Positions 25,949-35,326 of a stretch of 64,000 nucleotides of DNA are shown in pieces (position 1 is the first letter of the stretch; each line of letters begins with the position of its first letter). The notes beneath the pieces were generated by a model. That model searched no databases and was not told where the DNA came from. It saw only the letters and a program-made list of their open reading frames with translations. This DNA is from Pseudomonadota bacterium (GTDB taxonomy: Bacteria; Pseudomonadota; Gammaproteobacteria; Burkholderiales; Gallionellaceae). The stretch spans positions 124,001 through 188,000 of the forward strand of contig JAJXVB010000001.1 of the NCBI GenBank assembly GCA_021782365.1, in the 5' to 3' direction. The position numbers and the translations under genes are program-made.

Positions 25949-26551
25949 TCAAGCCTGGGTGCTGACAATCGCCCCGCTGACGTTCTGCCCGTTGCCCACA
26001 TCCTGCATCAGGTTCTGCAGAAAAGCCTGCAGCGTGGGCTGTGCCGCAGTAGCTCCCTGGCCCTGAGCACTGTTGATGGACGAGACCAGATTCTGGAAGC
26101 TGGAATCAAGATGGCTTAGCGATGAAGAACCGCCGGATGACGAGGAACCGCTCGCCGAGGAAAGCTGCTGCATCAGGTTCTGCAGCTCGGACGCGAGGTG
26201 TGAACCGTGGTGGCTGGCCACACTCGACACGCCCTGATCGGCAGGCTTGCTGTCCGAAACCTGGGAAAGCGACGAATACAGATTCTGCAGAAATCCCTGA
26301 AGGGCGACCTGCGGGTCCTGGGTTGTTGTCGTGCTTGTTGAAGGCTTGTGCGTGGAATGCGTGCTGCCCGAACTCCCCGAGCTGCCGGACAGGGTCTGGT
26401 CCAGCGCGTTGATCACCGCATTCATGAAATTCGATTTTCCGGCACTCTCCTTGCCGCGATCCCCGTCCGAGTCGCCCGAGACGCGCTGCGCGCCGGAAGA
26501 AAGCAAGGATGGCAGGCTGGCTAGCATCGACAAACCGCTGATAACATTCAT
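25949..26551 (-). CDS. Ser/Thr/Gly-rich protein with repeated LQNL helices, function unknown
   Basis: 200 residues from the ATG at 26551, the second of two tandem ATGs after GGAGGT. Low-complexity Ser, Gly and Thr stretches separate short amphipathic helices that repeat imperfectly: LQGFLQNLYSSLSQ, LASELQNLMQQLSSAS, SSFQNLVSSINSAQ and LQAFLQNLMQDVGN. There is no signal peptide, although residues 2-20 are hydrophobic (NVISGLSMLASLPSLLSSG) and could be a membrane anchor. I do not recognise the family. It sits alone between tRNA-Lys and the glycine-zipper gene, all on the minus strand. Confidence 0.7.
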   Translation of the reverse strand: MNVISGLSMLASLPSLLSSGAQRVSGDSDGDRGKESAGKSNFMNAVINALDQTLSGSSGSSGSTHSTHKPSTSTTTTQDPQVALQGFLQNLYSSLSQVSDSKPADQGVSSVASHHGSHLASELQNLMQQLSSASGSSSSGGSSSLSHLDSSFQNLVSSINSAQGQGATAAQPTLQAFLQNLMQDVGNGQNVSGAIVSTQA

Positions 26552-26671
26552 CATGACCTCCGATATGGGATTTCCTGCGGGTGCAGGCTCATGTAAGCAC
26601 TGTACCCGCAAGGAAAGATCATGGATGCATCGAACAGCGATTGAAAAACCGCCCTTTTCAGGCCTATGAGT

Positions 26672-27013
26672 TCAGTCGTCGCCGCCTTCGCGACGCCAGC
26701 GCCCATGACCTTCTCCGTGGTCGCGGAATCCGTGGTCCTCACGATAGCCTTCACCGCGATATCCCTCGCGGTAGCCTTCTCCTTCCCGGTAGCCCTCGCC
26801 TCCGCGATATCCATCGCTCTGACTGCCGATCGCAGCTCCCGCTCCACCGCCGATTGCGGCGCCTATGATCGCTCCTTCCCTGCCGCCCAGGTTTTGCCCA
26901 ACCGCAGCGCCTGCCGCGCCGCCTAGGACGCCACCCAGCAGGGTTTCGCCATCGACCGCGAATGCGCTAGCGCTGACAGACAACAAAAGAGCGATTGCCA
27001 AGGTTTGTTTCAT
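26672..27013 (-). CDS. Exported glycine-zipper protein with Gly-Tyr-Arg-Glu repeats
   Basis: 113 residues. Signal peptide (first 19, ending AFA), then a glycine zipper (GGVLGGAAGAAVGQNLGG and GAIIGAAIGGGAGAAIG, about 26-63) as found in outer-membrane or periplasmic small proteins. A charged tail repeats GYREGEGYREG-like units (about 67-105). The zipper family is clear; the function is not. The tail is likely disordered and the repeat number could vary between strains. Confidence 0.8.
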   Translation of the reverse strand: MKQTLAIALLLSVSASAFAVDGETLLGGVLGGAAGAAVGQNLGGREGAIIGAAIGGGAGAAIGSQSDGYRGGEGYREGEGYREGYRGEGYREDHGFRDHGEGHGRWRREGGDD

Positions 27014-27069
27014 GTTTTCTCCTGATCAAAATATGCAGCGCAGGCCGACAGAATGTCCAGCCTCGCTTG

Positions 27070-28551
27070 CTACAGTTTATCCGAATCGCTTCCTGATTCA
27101 ATACCGAGCGCCTTGAGGTATACGCCGAGATAGGCCCTGGCGCTGGTCTCCCAGGAAAAATCCTTGATCATGCAAAGCTTGCGGAGGCGCTTCCATTGGA
27201 CAGGCTTGCGGTAAAGTTCGACCGCCCTCAGGACCGATGCGTAAAGGTTGTCTGCCGTCATTCCGCTGAACACGAACCCGCTTGCCGTACCGTCTTTCAG
27301 GGTTTGCGATGTGCAGTCCGTCACGGAATCCGCGAGTCCGCCCGTGCTGTGGACGATGGGAGGCGTGCCATAGCGCTGGCTGTAGAACTGGTTGAGGCCG
27401 CAGGGCTCGAAGCGTGAAGGCATCGCGAACATGTCAGCGGCCGCCTCGATCTGATGCGAGAGCCCCTCGTCGAAGCCTATCATCGCGGCGAATTTTCCGG
27501 GATAGCGCGCAGCCAGAGAGAGTGCCTGGTCCTGCATCGCCTTCTCTCCGGTCCCCAGCATCACGATCTGGACGGGAAGCTCTAGCAGCCTGGGCGAAAT
27601 CTCAATCAGAAGATCGAGCCCCTTCTGATGCGTCATGCGGCTCACCGCAGCCAGAAGCGGGATGTCTTCATTCACCTGCAAGCCCAGCAATTCCTGAAGT
27701 GCGCGCTTGTTTTTCGCCTTGCCGGTCATGTTTCTCGTCGAGAAATGAAAAGGCAGATATTTGTCCGCAGCGGGATTCCATTCATCTGTATCGATGCCGT
27801 TCAAAATGCCCGAGACGTCTTTCGTTCGAACCTGCAGCAGGCCCTGCATGCCGAACCCCAGCTCGTCTCCCTGGATCTCGCGCGCATAGTTGGGGCTGAC
27901 CGTGGTGATGTGCTTTCCATAATAGATTCCGGCCTTCAGAAAGGACATCCTGCCGTAGAACTCGAGGCCGTCGATCGCATAAAAATGCTCAGGAAGATGC
28001 AGGCGCGCGACGTATTCCGGCTCGAAATTCCCCTGGAATGCAAGATTGTGTATGGTGAAGATGCTGGGAGCGGCGTCCTGCGCCACATCGAGATATGCGC
28101 CGGTCAATCCCGCCTGCCAGTCGTTTCCGTGCACGACATCGGGATGCCAGGAAAGCGGCGTGCCGCCGCATCCCAGTATCGCGGATATCCTGCAAAGCAG
28201 GCCGAAGCGCAGCGGATTGTCAGACCAGTCATGCCCCTGCGCATCCAGATAAGGACCTCCGTCGCGCTGGTACAAGGCCGGACAGTCTATCGCCATCAGC
28301 GGCACGCCGCTTTCCATGGTGGAACCCAGCAGCCTGCACGGAGGAAATCCTGCCAGATCGGGGAAGTTGGCGAGCTCTTCCCAGGACTCCATCTGTGCCA
28401 AGATCTGCGGATAGCCGGGAACGATCACGCGCACGTCGACGCCGATTTTACGAAGCGCGGCGGGCAAGGCTCCGCTGACATCCGCAAGACCGCCTGTCTT
28501 GATGAGAGGAGCGATCTCGGACGTGACAAACAAGACTTTCAATTCAGCCAT
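27070..28551 (-). CDS. glgA: Glycogen synthase (ADP-glucose)
   Basis: 493 residues, GT5 family, the usual length. It extends alpha-1,4 glucan chains from ADP-glucose. The N-terminal substrate loop KTGGLADVSGALP (Lys 18) and the C-terminal RFEPCGLNQFYSQRYGT and VHSTGGLADSV segments mark bacterial GlgA. It is the last gene of the carbohydrate operon, 76 nt after glgP. No glgC (ADP-glucose supply) or glgB (branching) is in the window. Confidence 0.95.
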   Translation of the reverse strand: MAELKVLFVTSEIAPLIKTGGLADVSGALPAALRKIGVDVRVIVPGYPQILAQMESWEELANFPDLAGFPPCRLLGSTMESGVPLMAIDCPALYQRDGGPYLDAQGHDWSDNPLRFGLLCRISAILGCGGTPLSWHPDVVHGNDWQAGLTGAYLDVAQDAAPSIFTIHNLAFQGNFEPEYVARLHLPEHFYAIDGLEFYGRMSFLKAGIYYGKHITTVSPNYAREIQGDELGFGMQGLLQVRTKDVSGILNGIDTDEWNPAADKYLPFHFSTRNMTGKAKNKRALQELLGLQVNEDIPLLAAVSRMTHQKGLDLLIEISPRLLELPVQIVMLGTGEKAMQDQALSLAARYPGKFAAMIGFDEGLSHQIEAAADMFAMPSRFEPCGLNQFYSQRYGTPPIVHSTGGLADSVTDCTSQTLKDGTASGFVFSGMTADNLYASVLRAVELYRKPVQWKRLRKLCMIKDFSWETSARAYLGVYLKALGIESGSDSDKL

Positions 28552-28627
28552 CGATAAACCCGGGTGGTATGGAAATGCGCGATTATCTCATCATACCCGG
28601 ATCAAATGGGAATACACATGTCATCAC

Positions 28628-31090
28628 TCAGCCGATCGACACTCGTCCTATGTCCCAAATCTTCTCGGCATATTCCATGATCGTGCGATCGCTCGAGAAT
28701 TTGCCCATGTTCGCCACGTTCAGGATCGCCCGCCTGCTCCATTCCTCCTTGTCCTGATAGAGCAGACCGACCATGTCCTGTGTCGCGACATAGCTTGAAT
28801 AGTCGGCAAGCAGCAGATAGTGGTCATTGTGCTGCGTCAGGCTGTCGAAAATCTGGCGGTAGCGGTCAGGCTCGTCCACGGAGAAGAATCCCGAGTTTAT
28901 CATGTCGAGCACCTGCTTCAGCCCCTCGTTCCCGTGATAGTAGTCCCATGCGCTATAGCCCTGTTTGCGCAGGTGGGCGACCTGGGCTGTGGTGAGCCCG
29001 AAGATGAAGATGTTCTCCTCTCCCACTTCCTCCCTTATCTCGACGTTCGCGCCGTCCAGCGTGCCTATCGTCAGCGCGCCGTTCAATGCCATCTTCATGT
29101 TTCCCGTACCGGATGCCTCGGTGCCAGCCGTCGATATCTGCTCGGACAGATCGCTCGCCGGAAATAGCTTCTCGGCAGACGAAACATCGTAATTGGGAAG
29201 AAAAACGACCTTGAGCAGACCGTGGACGGCTGGATCCTCGTTGACGATGCTTGCCACGTCGTTGATGAGGCGTATGATCAGCTTGGCCATCCTGTATCCG
29301 GGTGCCGCCTTGCCAGCGAAGATCACCGTGCGCGGCGTGATCGTATGGCCTGCTCGTATGCGGTTGTACAGGGTCACCACGTGAAGCACGTTCAAAAGCT
29401 GGCGCTTGTATTCGTGTATACGCTTTATCTGCACGTCGAACATCGAATTCGTGTCCACCTCTATGCCCGCCACCCTCTCGATGTACCTGGCAAGACGTTC
29501 CTTGTTCGCGAGCTTCACCGCACGGAACTGGCTGCGGAATTCCGCATCCTCCGCATAGACATCAAGCTTCTTGAGCTCTCCCAGTTCGCGCACGAAGTTT
29601 TCCCCTATGCGCGATGCGATGAGCTCGGCAAGGCCCCGGTTGCACTGGTTGAGCCAGCGGCGCGGGGTGATGCCGTTGGTGACGTTGACGAACTTGTCCG
29701 GGTATATGCGGTGGAAGTCGGCAAACAGCGTGGTCTTCAGCAACTCGCTGTGGATCGCCGCGACGCCGTTCACCGTGTGGCTTCCTATGATCGCCAGATG
29801 GGCCATGCGCACGCGCCTTCCGTGTTCCTCGTCTATGATGGATACGCGGCGCAGAAGATCGGTTTCTCCCGGGAAGCGGTGATTCACATTTTCCAGGAAA
29901 TGCTGGTTGATCCCGTAGATGATCTCGAGGTGCCGAGGCAGGACGCGCTCGAACTTCGCGACATCCCAGGTCTCGAGCGCCTCTGGCATCAGCGTGTGGT
30001 TGGTGTACGCGAATATCCTGGTCACCAGCGACCAGGCCATGTCCCACTTCAGATGATGCACGTCCATCAGCTGGTACATCATCTCGGCCACCGCGATCGC
30101 GGGATGCGTGTCGTTGAGCTGTATCGCGACCTTGTCAGGCAACTGGTTCCAGTCAGAGTGGTCGCACAAAAAATGCGAAAGAATGTCCTGAATGGACGCG
30201 GAGACGAAAAAGTATTCCTGCCTCAGGCGCAATTCCTTGCCGACCGCAGAGCTGTCGTTGGGGTAGAGCACCTTGGAGAGGCTCTCGGAGATGTTCTTGT
30301 CGTAAACCGCGCTCAGGTAATCGCCGGCATTGAATGATTCGAGATTGAACTCGCGCGCGGCCTTCGCGGCCCACAGGCGCAGGTTGTTCACCGTATCGGT
30401 CTTGTATCCGGGGATGGGCACATCGTAGGCCATCGCCATCACGGTCTCGCCGTCCACCCAGTGATGCTCGACGTTTCCCTTCTCGTCCGGGAAATGCACG
30501 ACATGGCCGAAGAATCTCACCGCATACATGTGCTCGGGACGCTGGAATTCCCAGGGATTGCCGAAGCGCAGCCAGTTGTCGGGTCGCTCGACCTGTTCTC
30601 CCTTCTTGATGCGCTGGTTGAACATGCCATATTCATAGCGTATGCCATAGCCTTGGCCTGGAAGATCCAGCGTTGCGAGCGAATCCAGGAAACACGCGGC
30701 GAGCCTGCCCAAGCCGCCGTTTCCAAGCGCCGCATCGATCTCGGTTTCCTCGACGACCTCCATGTTCTGCCCAAGCGCATCCAGGCTTTGCTTCAAGGGC
30801 TGCTCCATGCCGAGATTGAGCGCGGCATTGGAAAGGCTGCGGCCGATCAGAAATTCAAGCGACAGGTAGTACAGGCGCTTGGGATCCTGCTCCATGCAGG
30901 CTTCGGCTCTCTTGACCTGCTTCTCGATCAGCTGATCGCGCACCGTATGCGCCGAGGCCTCGAACCAGTCCCGATGGGTCGCCGTCTTGAGCGACTTGCC
31001 TTCGGTGAAGATCAGGTGGTTGGTCATCACCCGCTGAAAAACGGCGGGATCGGAGCGGTCCAAAGGTTCGTGGTTTTTTGAAGAACTCAT
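28628..31090 (-). CDS. glgP: Glycogen phosphorylase
   Basis: 820 residues from the ATG at 31090; an in-frame start at 31189 would overlap gnd and add an unrelated leader. GT35 family: it releases glucose-1-phosphate from glycogen using phosphate and pyridoxal phosphate. The PLP-binding segment EASGTGNMKMALNGALTIGT near residue 640 and the early GNGGLGRLAACFLDS segment are intact. Placed between gnd and glgA, it couples glycogen breakdown to the pentose phosphate enzymes upstream. Confidence 0.95.
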   Translation of the reverse strand: MSSSKNHEPLDRSDPAVFQRVMTNHLIFTEGKSLKTATHRDWFEASAHTVRDQLIEKQVKRAEACMEQDPKRLYYLSLEFLIGRSLSNAALNLGMEQPLKQSLDALGQNMEVVEETEIDAALGNGGLGRLAACFLDSLATLDLPGQGYGIRYEYGMFNQRIKKGEQVERPDNWLRFGNPWEFQRPEHMYAVRFFGHVVHFPDEKGNVEHHWVDGETVMAMAYDVPIPGYKTDTVNNLRLWAAKAAREFNLESFNAGDYLSAVYDKNISESLSKVLYPNDSSAVGKELRLRQEYFFVSASIQDILSHFLCDHSDWNQLPDKVAIQLNDTHPAIAVAEMMYQLMDVHHLKWDMAWSLVTRIFAYTNHTLMPEALETWDVAKFERVLPRHLEIIYGINQHFLENVNHRFPGETDLLRRVSIIDEEHGRRVRMAHLAIIGSHTVNGVAAIHSELLKTTLFADFHRIYPDKFVNVTNGITPRRWLNQCNRGLAELIASRIGENFVRELGELKKLDVYAEDAEFRSQFRAVKLANKERLARYIERVAGIEVDTNSMFDVQIKRIHEYKRQLLNVLHVVTLYNRIRAGHTITPRTVIFAGKAAPGYRMAKLIIRLINDVASIVNEDPAVHGLLKVVFLPNYDVSSAEKLFPASDLSEQISTAGTEASGTGNMKMALNGALTIGTLDGANVEIREEVGEENIFIFGLTTAQVAHLRKQGYSAWDYYHGNEGLKQVLDMINSGFFSVDEPDRYRQIFDSLTQHNDHYLLLADYSSYVATQDMVGLLYQDKEEWSRRAILNVANMGKFSSDRTIMEYAEKIWDIGRVSIG

Positions 31091-31124
31091 GATCAGGCTT
31101 CCAAGGTTGAATAGTGTTTTGCGA

Positions 31125-32138
31125 TCAGCCATGCTGCTCGCGGTGTCCGCCGAATTCGAAGCGCATCGCTGACAGGAGCTTGTCCGCATAGTCCGCCTCG
31201 CCCCTCGATGAGAATCTGCTGAAAAGGGCCGCGGTCAGCACGGGGGCTGGCGTACCGGACTCGATTGCTGCGATGCTGGTCCAGCGACCTTCCCCCGAAT
31301 CCGACACCCTTCCGCCGAAACCAGAAAGGTCCGCATCGTCCTTTAACGCATGCGCGGTCAGATCGAGCAGCCATGAGCCGACAACGCTGCCGCGCCGCCA
31401 AAGCTCTGCGACCTTTGCCACGTCGATGTCAAAGCGCAGCGCATCCGGTTCGCGAAGAGGCGCGTTTTCCGCGTCGATCAGGCGATTTTCAGCGCCTACA
31501 TTGGCGTGGCGCAGCAGATTGAACCCTTCGGCATAGGCCGCCATCAGGCCGTACTCGATGCCATTATGCACCATTTTCACGAAATGTCCTGCACCGGAAG
31601 GGCCGCAGTGCAGGTATCCCTTTTCCGCGCTTCCCGGCTCGCCGCTCATTCCTTCTGTGCGAGGCGCCGCCCCGATTCCGGGTGCAAGCGATTCGAAGAC
31701 AGGCTCCAGGCGCTCGAATGCCGCATCGTCCCCGCCTATCATCTGGCAGTATCCGCGCTCAAGCCCCCATACACCACCGCTCACCCCGACGTCCACATAG
31801 TGGATCGATTTTTCCTTCAGCGCCCTGGCCCTTGAGATGTCGTCCTTGTAGTAGGAGTTGCCGCCGTCTATCAGCACGTCGTCGGGGGAAAGCAGCGCCG
31901 AGACTTCCGCAATGCTCGCATCCACTGCGGCGGCGGGCAGCATCAGCCAGACAGCCCGCGGCGCCTTGAGCCTGGCCACGAGATCCTCGAGGCTTGACGC
32001 GCCTGTCGCACCCTCATCGACCAGGCTTTGCACCGCATCTCGGCTCCTGTCATACACCACGCACTGATGTCCTCTTTGCTGAAGCCTGCGAACCATGTTC
32101 GCCCCCATGCGCCCCAGGCCTATCATCCCTATCTGCAT
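31125..32138 (-). CDS. gnd: 6-phosphogluconate dehydrogenase, decarboxylating (short, GndA-type)
   Basis: 337 residues, the short form rather than the 470-residue enterobacterial enzyme. Rossmann start [15 protein letters not shown], the substrate segment [11 protein letters not shown] and the signature [15 protein letters not shown]. It oxidises 6-phosphogluconate to ribulose-5-phosphate and CO2, making NAD(P)H. It starts 12 nt after pgl, whose product chain feeds it. Cofactor preference cannot be decided by eye. Confidence 0.92.
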   Translation of the reverse strand: MQIGMIGLGRMGANMVRRLQQRGHQCVVYDRSRDAVQSLVDEGATGASSLEDLVARLKAPRAVWLMLPAAAVDASIAEVSALLSPDDVLIDGGNSYYKDDISRARALKEKSIHYVDVGVSGGVWGLERGYCQMIGGDDAAFERLEPVFESLAPGIGAAPRTEGMSGEPGSAEKGYLHCGPSGAGHFVKMVHNGIEYGLMAAYAEGFNLLRHANVGAENRLIDAENAPLREPDALRFDIDVAKVAELWRRGSVVGSWLLDLTAHALKDDADLSGFGGRVSDSGEGRWTSIAAIESGTPAPVLTAALFSRFSSRGEADYADKLLSAMRFEFGGHREQHG

Positions 32139-32150
32139 TTCCAGCTCCTC

Positions 32151-32810
32151 TCAAGTGATTGGCAAAGCCGCGCGATCGACATGCCACTCCGCACCAACAA
32201 CCCGTGCGGCAGGCAGCATTTCCCCACGCAATATTCGTTCCAGCGCACTACGCTTTCCTGCTCCAGACACCATGAAAATCTTCTCTCGCGCCTCATTGAT
32301 CGTGCTCATCCCGAGAGACACGCGATCCTTCGGAGGCTTGGGCGCGTCGTGTACAGAGACGACGGCCTCTTCACCGAATGCGCCTCCGGGAAACAGGCTC
32401 GCCGTATGTCCGTCCTCGCCCATGCCGAGCAGAATCAGGTCTAGCCTCATGCCCTTTAGCACCAGCATGTAGCGCGAAGCCGCCTCCTCTGCACCAAATT
32501 CGGCCATGATCGAATGCACGTTCTCATCGGGAATCCCGACATGCCTTAGCAGCGCATCGAAGGCCATGCTGTCGTTGCGGCCGGGATCATTCAGCGGCAA
32601 ACAGCGCTCATCGCCGAAATAGACATGCACATGCTCCCAGTCGACATCCATCTTTGCGAGCTCCCGATAGCAGAGCCTGGGCGTCTCCCCTCCCGCCAGA
32701 GCGAGCCTGAAAATGCCCCGCTCCGCTATCGACCTCGCTGCGAGAGAGGCTACCCTTTTCGCCACGACATGGGCCATTTCTCCGGCGTCTTCATGGATAT
32801 ACGGAATCAT
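32151..32810 (-). CDS. pgl: 6-phosphogluconolactonase
   Basis: 219 residues from the ATG at 32810, which overlaps the glk stop (ATGA); the longer frame upstream is a shadow of glk. NagB/DevB fold: LALAGGETPRLCYRELA, HVYFGDERCLP and DLILLGMGEDGHTASLFPG are all present. It hydrolyses 6-phosphogluconolactone, the step between Zwf and Gnd, whose genes flank this pair in the operon. Confidence 0.93.
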   Translation of the reverse strand: MIPYIHEDAGEMAHVVAKRVASLAARSIAERGIFRLALAGGETPRLCYRELAKMDVDWEHVHVYFGDERCLPLNDPGRNDSMAFDALLRHVGIPDENVHSIMAEFGAEEAASRYMLVLKGMRLDLILLGMGEDGHTASLFPGGAFGEEAVVSVHDAPKPPKDRVSLGMSTINEAREKIFMVSGAGKRSALERILRGEMLPAARVVGAEWHVDRAALPIT

Positions 32811-33757
32811 GGTGCCCCCGCCGCGCGCAATGCCGCCCCGTAAAGCGCGGCCCTGTCGTCCAGTATCACCCTGACCGGCATATTTTCCAGGAGATGGCGC
32901 ATCCTGCCCTTGTTCAGGAAAGCCTCGAGAAATGCGCCGTTCTTGAGAAATGGCAGGATCCTGGGCGGAATCCCTCCGCCCATGTATATTCCGGCCCGGC
33001 TCATGACCTTGAGCGCGAGATTGCCCGCCTCGGCGCCCAGCAATTTCACGAAGCATTCGAGTGCCTTAACGCATGTCGCATCGTTCCCTTCGAGTGCGGC
33101 CTGGCTGATGGCCGCCGCATCGCGCATGGGGCTGCCCGGAAGATTCATGCGCAAAAAATCGTAGATGTTGACAAGCCCCTCGCCCGAGACCAAACGCTCC
33201 CAACTCACATGAGCATATCGCGCCTTGAGATGCTTCAATAGATACATTTCGAGTTCGTTTTCAGGGCTGAAGCTCGCATGCCCTCCCTCCGTCGCGAAAG
33301 GCCTGTGAGCCTTTCCGTCCCAGAAGAGCCCTGCCTCTCCCAGCCCGGTACCCGGCGCGATCACCGCGGCATTGCCGACGGCATCGGCAATGCCATCCTG
33401 CAGCGTCAGAAGATCGTCCTCGCGCAAAGCCGGCAAGCCGCAGGCCGTCGCTTCGAGATCGTTGAGCAGCGTGCAGCTTGCAAATCCATATCGCCTCACC
33501 AGCTCATCGGCATGAATGCGCCATGGAAGATTGGTCACATCGACGATCCTCCCCTCGACTGGCCCTGCGACTCCGAAGGCGGCGCTGAAAGGCGCCTTCT
33601 TTCCCGAAAGAAACTCTCCCAACAGGGAATCGAAAGAAGAAAAATCCCGGCTTTGAAAACTTCCCTCGGATAACAGATTAACCCGGCTACCCGAAACCTC
33701 GGCTATCGCAAGCCTGGTCTTGGTTCCTCCTATGTCCCCCGCCAAAACGGTATGCAT
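32807..33757 (-). CDS. glk: Glucokinase
   Basis: 316 residues of the bacterial glucokinase family (not ROK): the phosphate loop AGDIGGTKTRLAIAE at the start, LPWRIHAD and LLNDLEATACGLP in the sugar site, and APGTGLGEAGLFW. It phosphorylates free glucose to glucose-6-phosphate, the Zwf substrate. It starts two bases after the zwf stop. Within this operon it probably uses glucose set free from glycogen or imported. Confidence 0.93.
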   Translation of the reverse strand: MHTVLAGDIGGTKTRLAIAEVSGSRVNLLSEGSFQSRDFSSFDSLLGEFLSGKKAPFSAAFGVAGPVEGRIVDVTNLPWRIHADELVRRYGFASCTLLNDLEATACGLPALREDDLLTLQDGIADAVGNAAVIAPGTGLGEAGLFWDGKAHRPFATEGGHASFSPENELEMYLLKHLKARYAHVSWERLVSGEGLVNIYDFLRMNLPGSPMRDAAAISQAALEGNDATCVKALECFVKLLGAEAGNLALKVMSRAGIYMGGGIPPRILPFLKNGAFLEAFLNKGRMRHLLENMPVRVILDDRAALYGAALRAAGAP

Positions 33758-33759
33758 GG

Positions 33760-35265
33760 TTAATAAGCCTGCAGGTCTGCGCCGTCAAGGTTCAGCGAGT
33801 GGCGCCAGAACTGGTCTTCCCTGTCGAAGAGCCTGTATGTGCCGCGAGGCCCCCAGCTTCCTGCCTGATAGGTGTTGATGAAATCGCGCTCCATCGACCA
33901 GACCTTGATGATGGGATCGACCACGCGCCATGCGGCTTCCACCTCGTCCATGCGCAGGAAAAGGGAATGATCGCCCAGCATCACGTCGATCAGCAGGCTC
34001 TCGTAGGCGCCGAAGTCCTCTTCGCTGTTTTTTCTGTAGGTCGCATCCAGGCTGATGCTGCGCGTATGAAGATCAAGGCCCGGCTCCTTCACCTGCATCT
34101 CGACTTTCAGACATTCGTCAGGCTGTATGCCGAGCATGATCCAGTTGGGCTGCGCAGGCCCCTGGCGCGTGAAACGCATCAGGTCCTGGGGCGGCTTCTT
34201 GAAGCGTATGCTGATCGCCGAGCTGTTCTCCTGCAGACGCTTTCCGGTGCGCAGATAAAAAGGCACGCCAGCCCAGCGCCAGTTGTCTATGAATAGCTTC
34301 AGGGCGGCATAGGTCTCCGTGGTGCTGCTTTCGGAAACGCCGGGCTCATCGAGATATCCGGGCACCGCCTTGCCGTCCACGCTGCCGCTCGCATACTGGC
34401 CGCGAAACGCATGGGCGTGAACCGCATTCTGGGGAATAGGACGTATCGCCTTCAGCACCTTCACCTTCTCGTCCCTGAGATGCTCCGCATCCATCGTCAC
34501 CGGCGGCTCCATCGCCACCAGCGTGAGCAGTTGCAAAAGATGGCTCTGTATCATGTCCCGCAGTGCGCCTGCACCTTCATAGTAGTCGGCCCGCCCTTCG
34601 ATGCCAAGCGTCTCGGAATGCGTGATCTGCACGTGGTCTATGTAGTGGTGGTTCCACAATGGCTCGAGCAGGAGGTTCGCGAAGCGGAACACCATCACGT
34701 TCTGCACCGTGCCTTTTCCCAGGTAATGGTCTATGCGGTAGATCTGGGGTTCATCCAGGTGCTTGTAGAGATTCCTCTGCAGTGTCTGCGCGCTGAGCAG
34801 GTCATAGCCGAAGGGCTTTTCGATCACGAGCCTTCGCCATCCGCTGTTTTCCTTCAGCAGTCCGACATGACTCAGGTTTTCGATGATCGCGTTGAACTCG
34901 GAAGGCCTGACCGCCATGTAGAAGGCCATGTTGGGGGGAAAGCGATCGCTGCTCTCAAGCAGTTCCTGTAGTCTCGCATAGGCCGCATCGTCGCCGGGGG
35001 GAATCGCATGGTAATGCATGCGCGCAAGAAACCTCTTCTTCGCATCCTCGTCAACGCCTTGAGGATAGGAATGCTGCAACATTTCGGCTACCGTGCTTTT
35101 CCACTCCTCCTGTTCAACCCGCTCTATGCCGCAGCCGATTATGGTCAGGCGATCCTGGAGACGCTTTGATGTTTCGAGACGGAAAAGAGAGGGGATCAGT
35201 TTGCGCCGGCTCAGATTTCCGGCGGCGCCGAAGATGACCAGAGTACAGGGTTCAAGCACTTTCAT
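33760..35265 (-). CDS. zwf: Glucose-6-phosphate 1-dehydrogenase
   Basis: 501 residues from the ATG at 35265, preceded by AAAGGA. Cofactor motif GAAGNLSRRKLIPSLF near the start, active-site RIDHYLGKGTVQNVMVFRFAN (His as base), and the typical C-terminal GTYRLFDRED. It is the entry enzyme of the oxidative pentose phosphate pathway. First gene of zwf-glk-pgl-gnd-glgP-glgA; all spacings are short, so one transcript is likely. The 61-nt gap to rmuC shows no clear promoter hexamers. Confidence 0.95.
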   Translation of the reverse strand: MKVLEPCTLVIFGAAGNLSRRKLIPSLFRLETSKRLQDRLTIIGCGIERVEQEEWKSTVAEMLQHSYPQGVDEDAKKRFLARMHYHAIPPGDDAAYARLQELLESSDRFPPNMAFYMAVRPSEFNAIIENLSHVGLLKENSGWRRLVIEKPFGYDLLSAQTLQRNLYKHLDEPQIYRIDHYLGKGTVQNVMVFRFANLLLEPLWNHHYIDHVQITHSETLGIEGRADYYEGAGALRDMIQSHLLQLLTLVAMEPPVTMDAEHLRDEKVKVLKAIRPIPQNAVHAHAFRGQYASGSVDGKAVPGYLDEPGVSESSTTETYAALKLFIDNWRWAGVPFYLRTGKRLQENSSAISIRFKKPPQDLMRFTRQGPAQPNWIMLGIQPDECLKVEMQVKEPGLDLHTRSISLDATYRKNSEEDFGAYESLLIDVMLGDHSLFLRMDEVEAAWRVVDPIIKVWSMERDFINTYQAGSWGPRGTYRLFDREDQFWRHSLNLDGADLQAY

Positions 35266-35326
35266 GTCGATCCTTTCAGATGTCAGGGGTGCATCATACG
35301 GAGCCAATGTGACAGTTTGACGGCCC

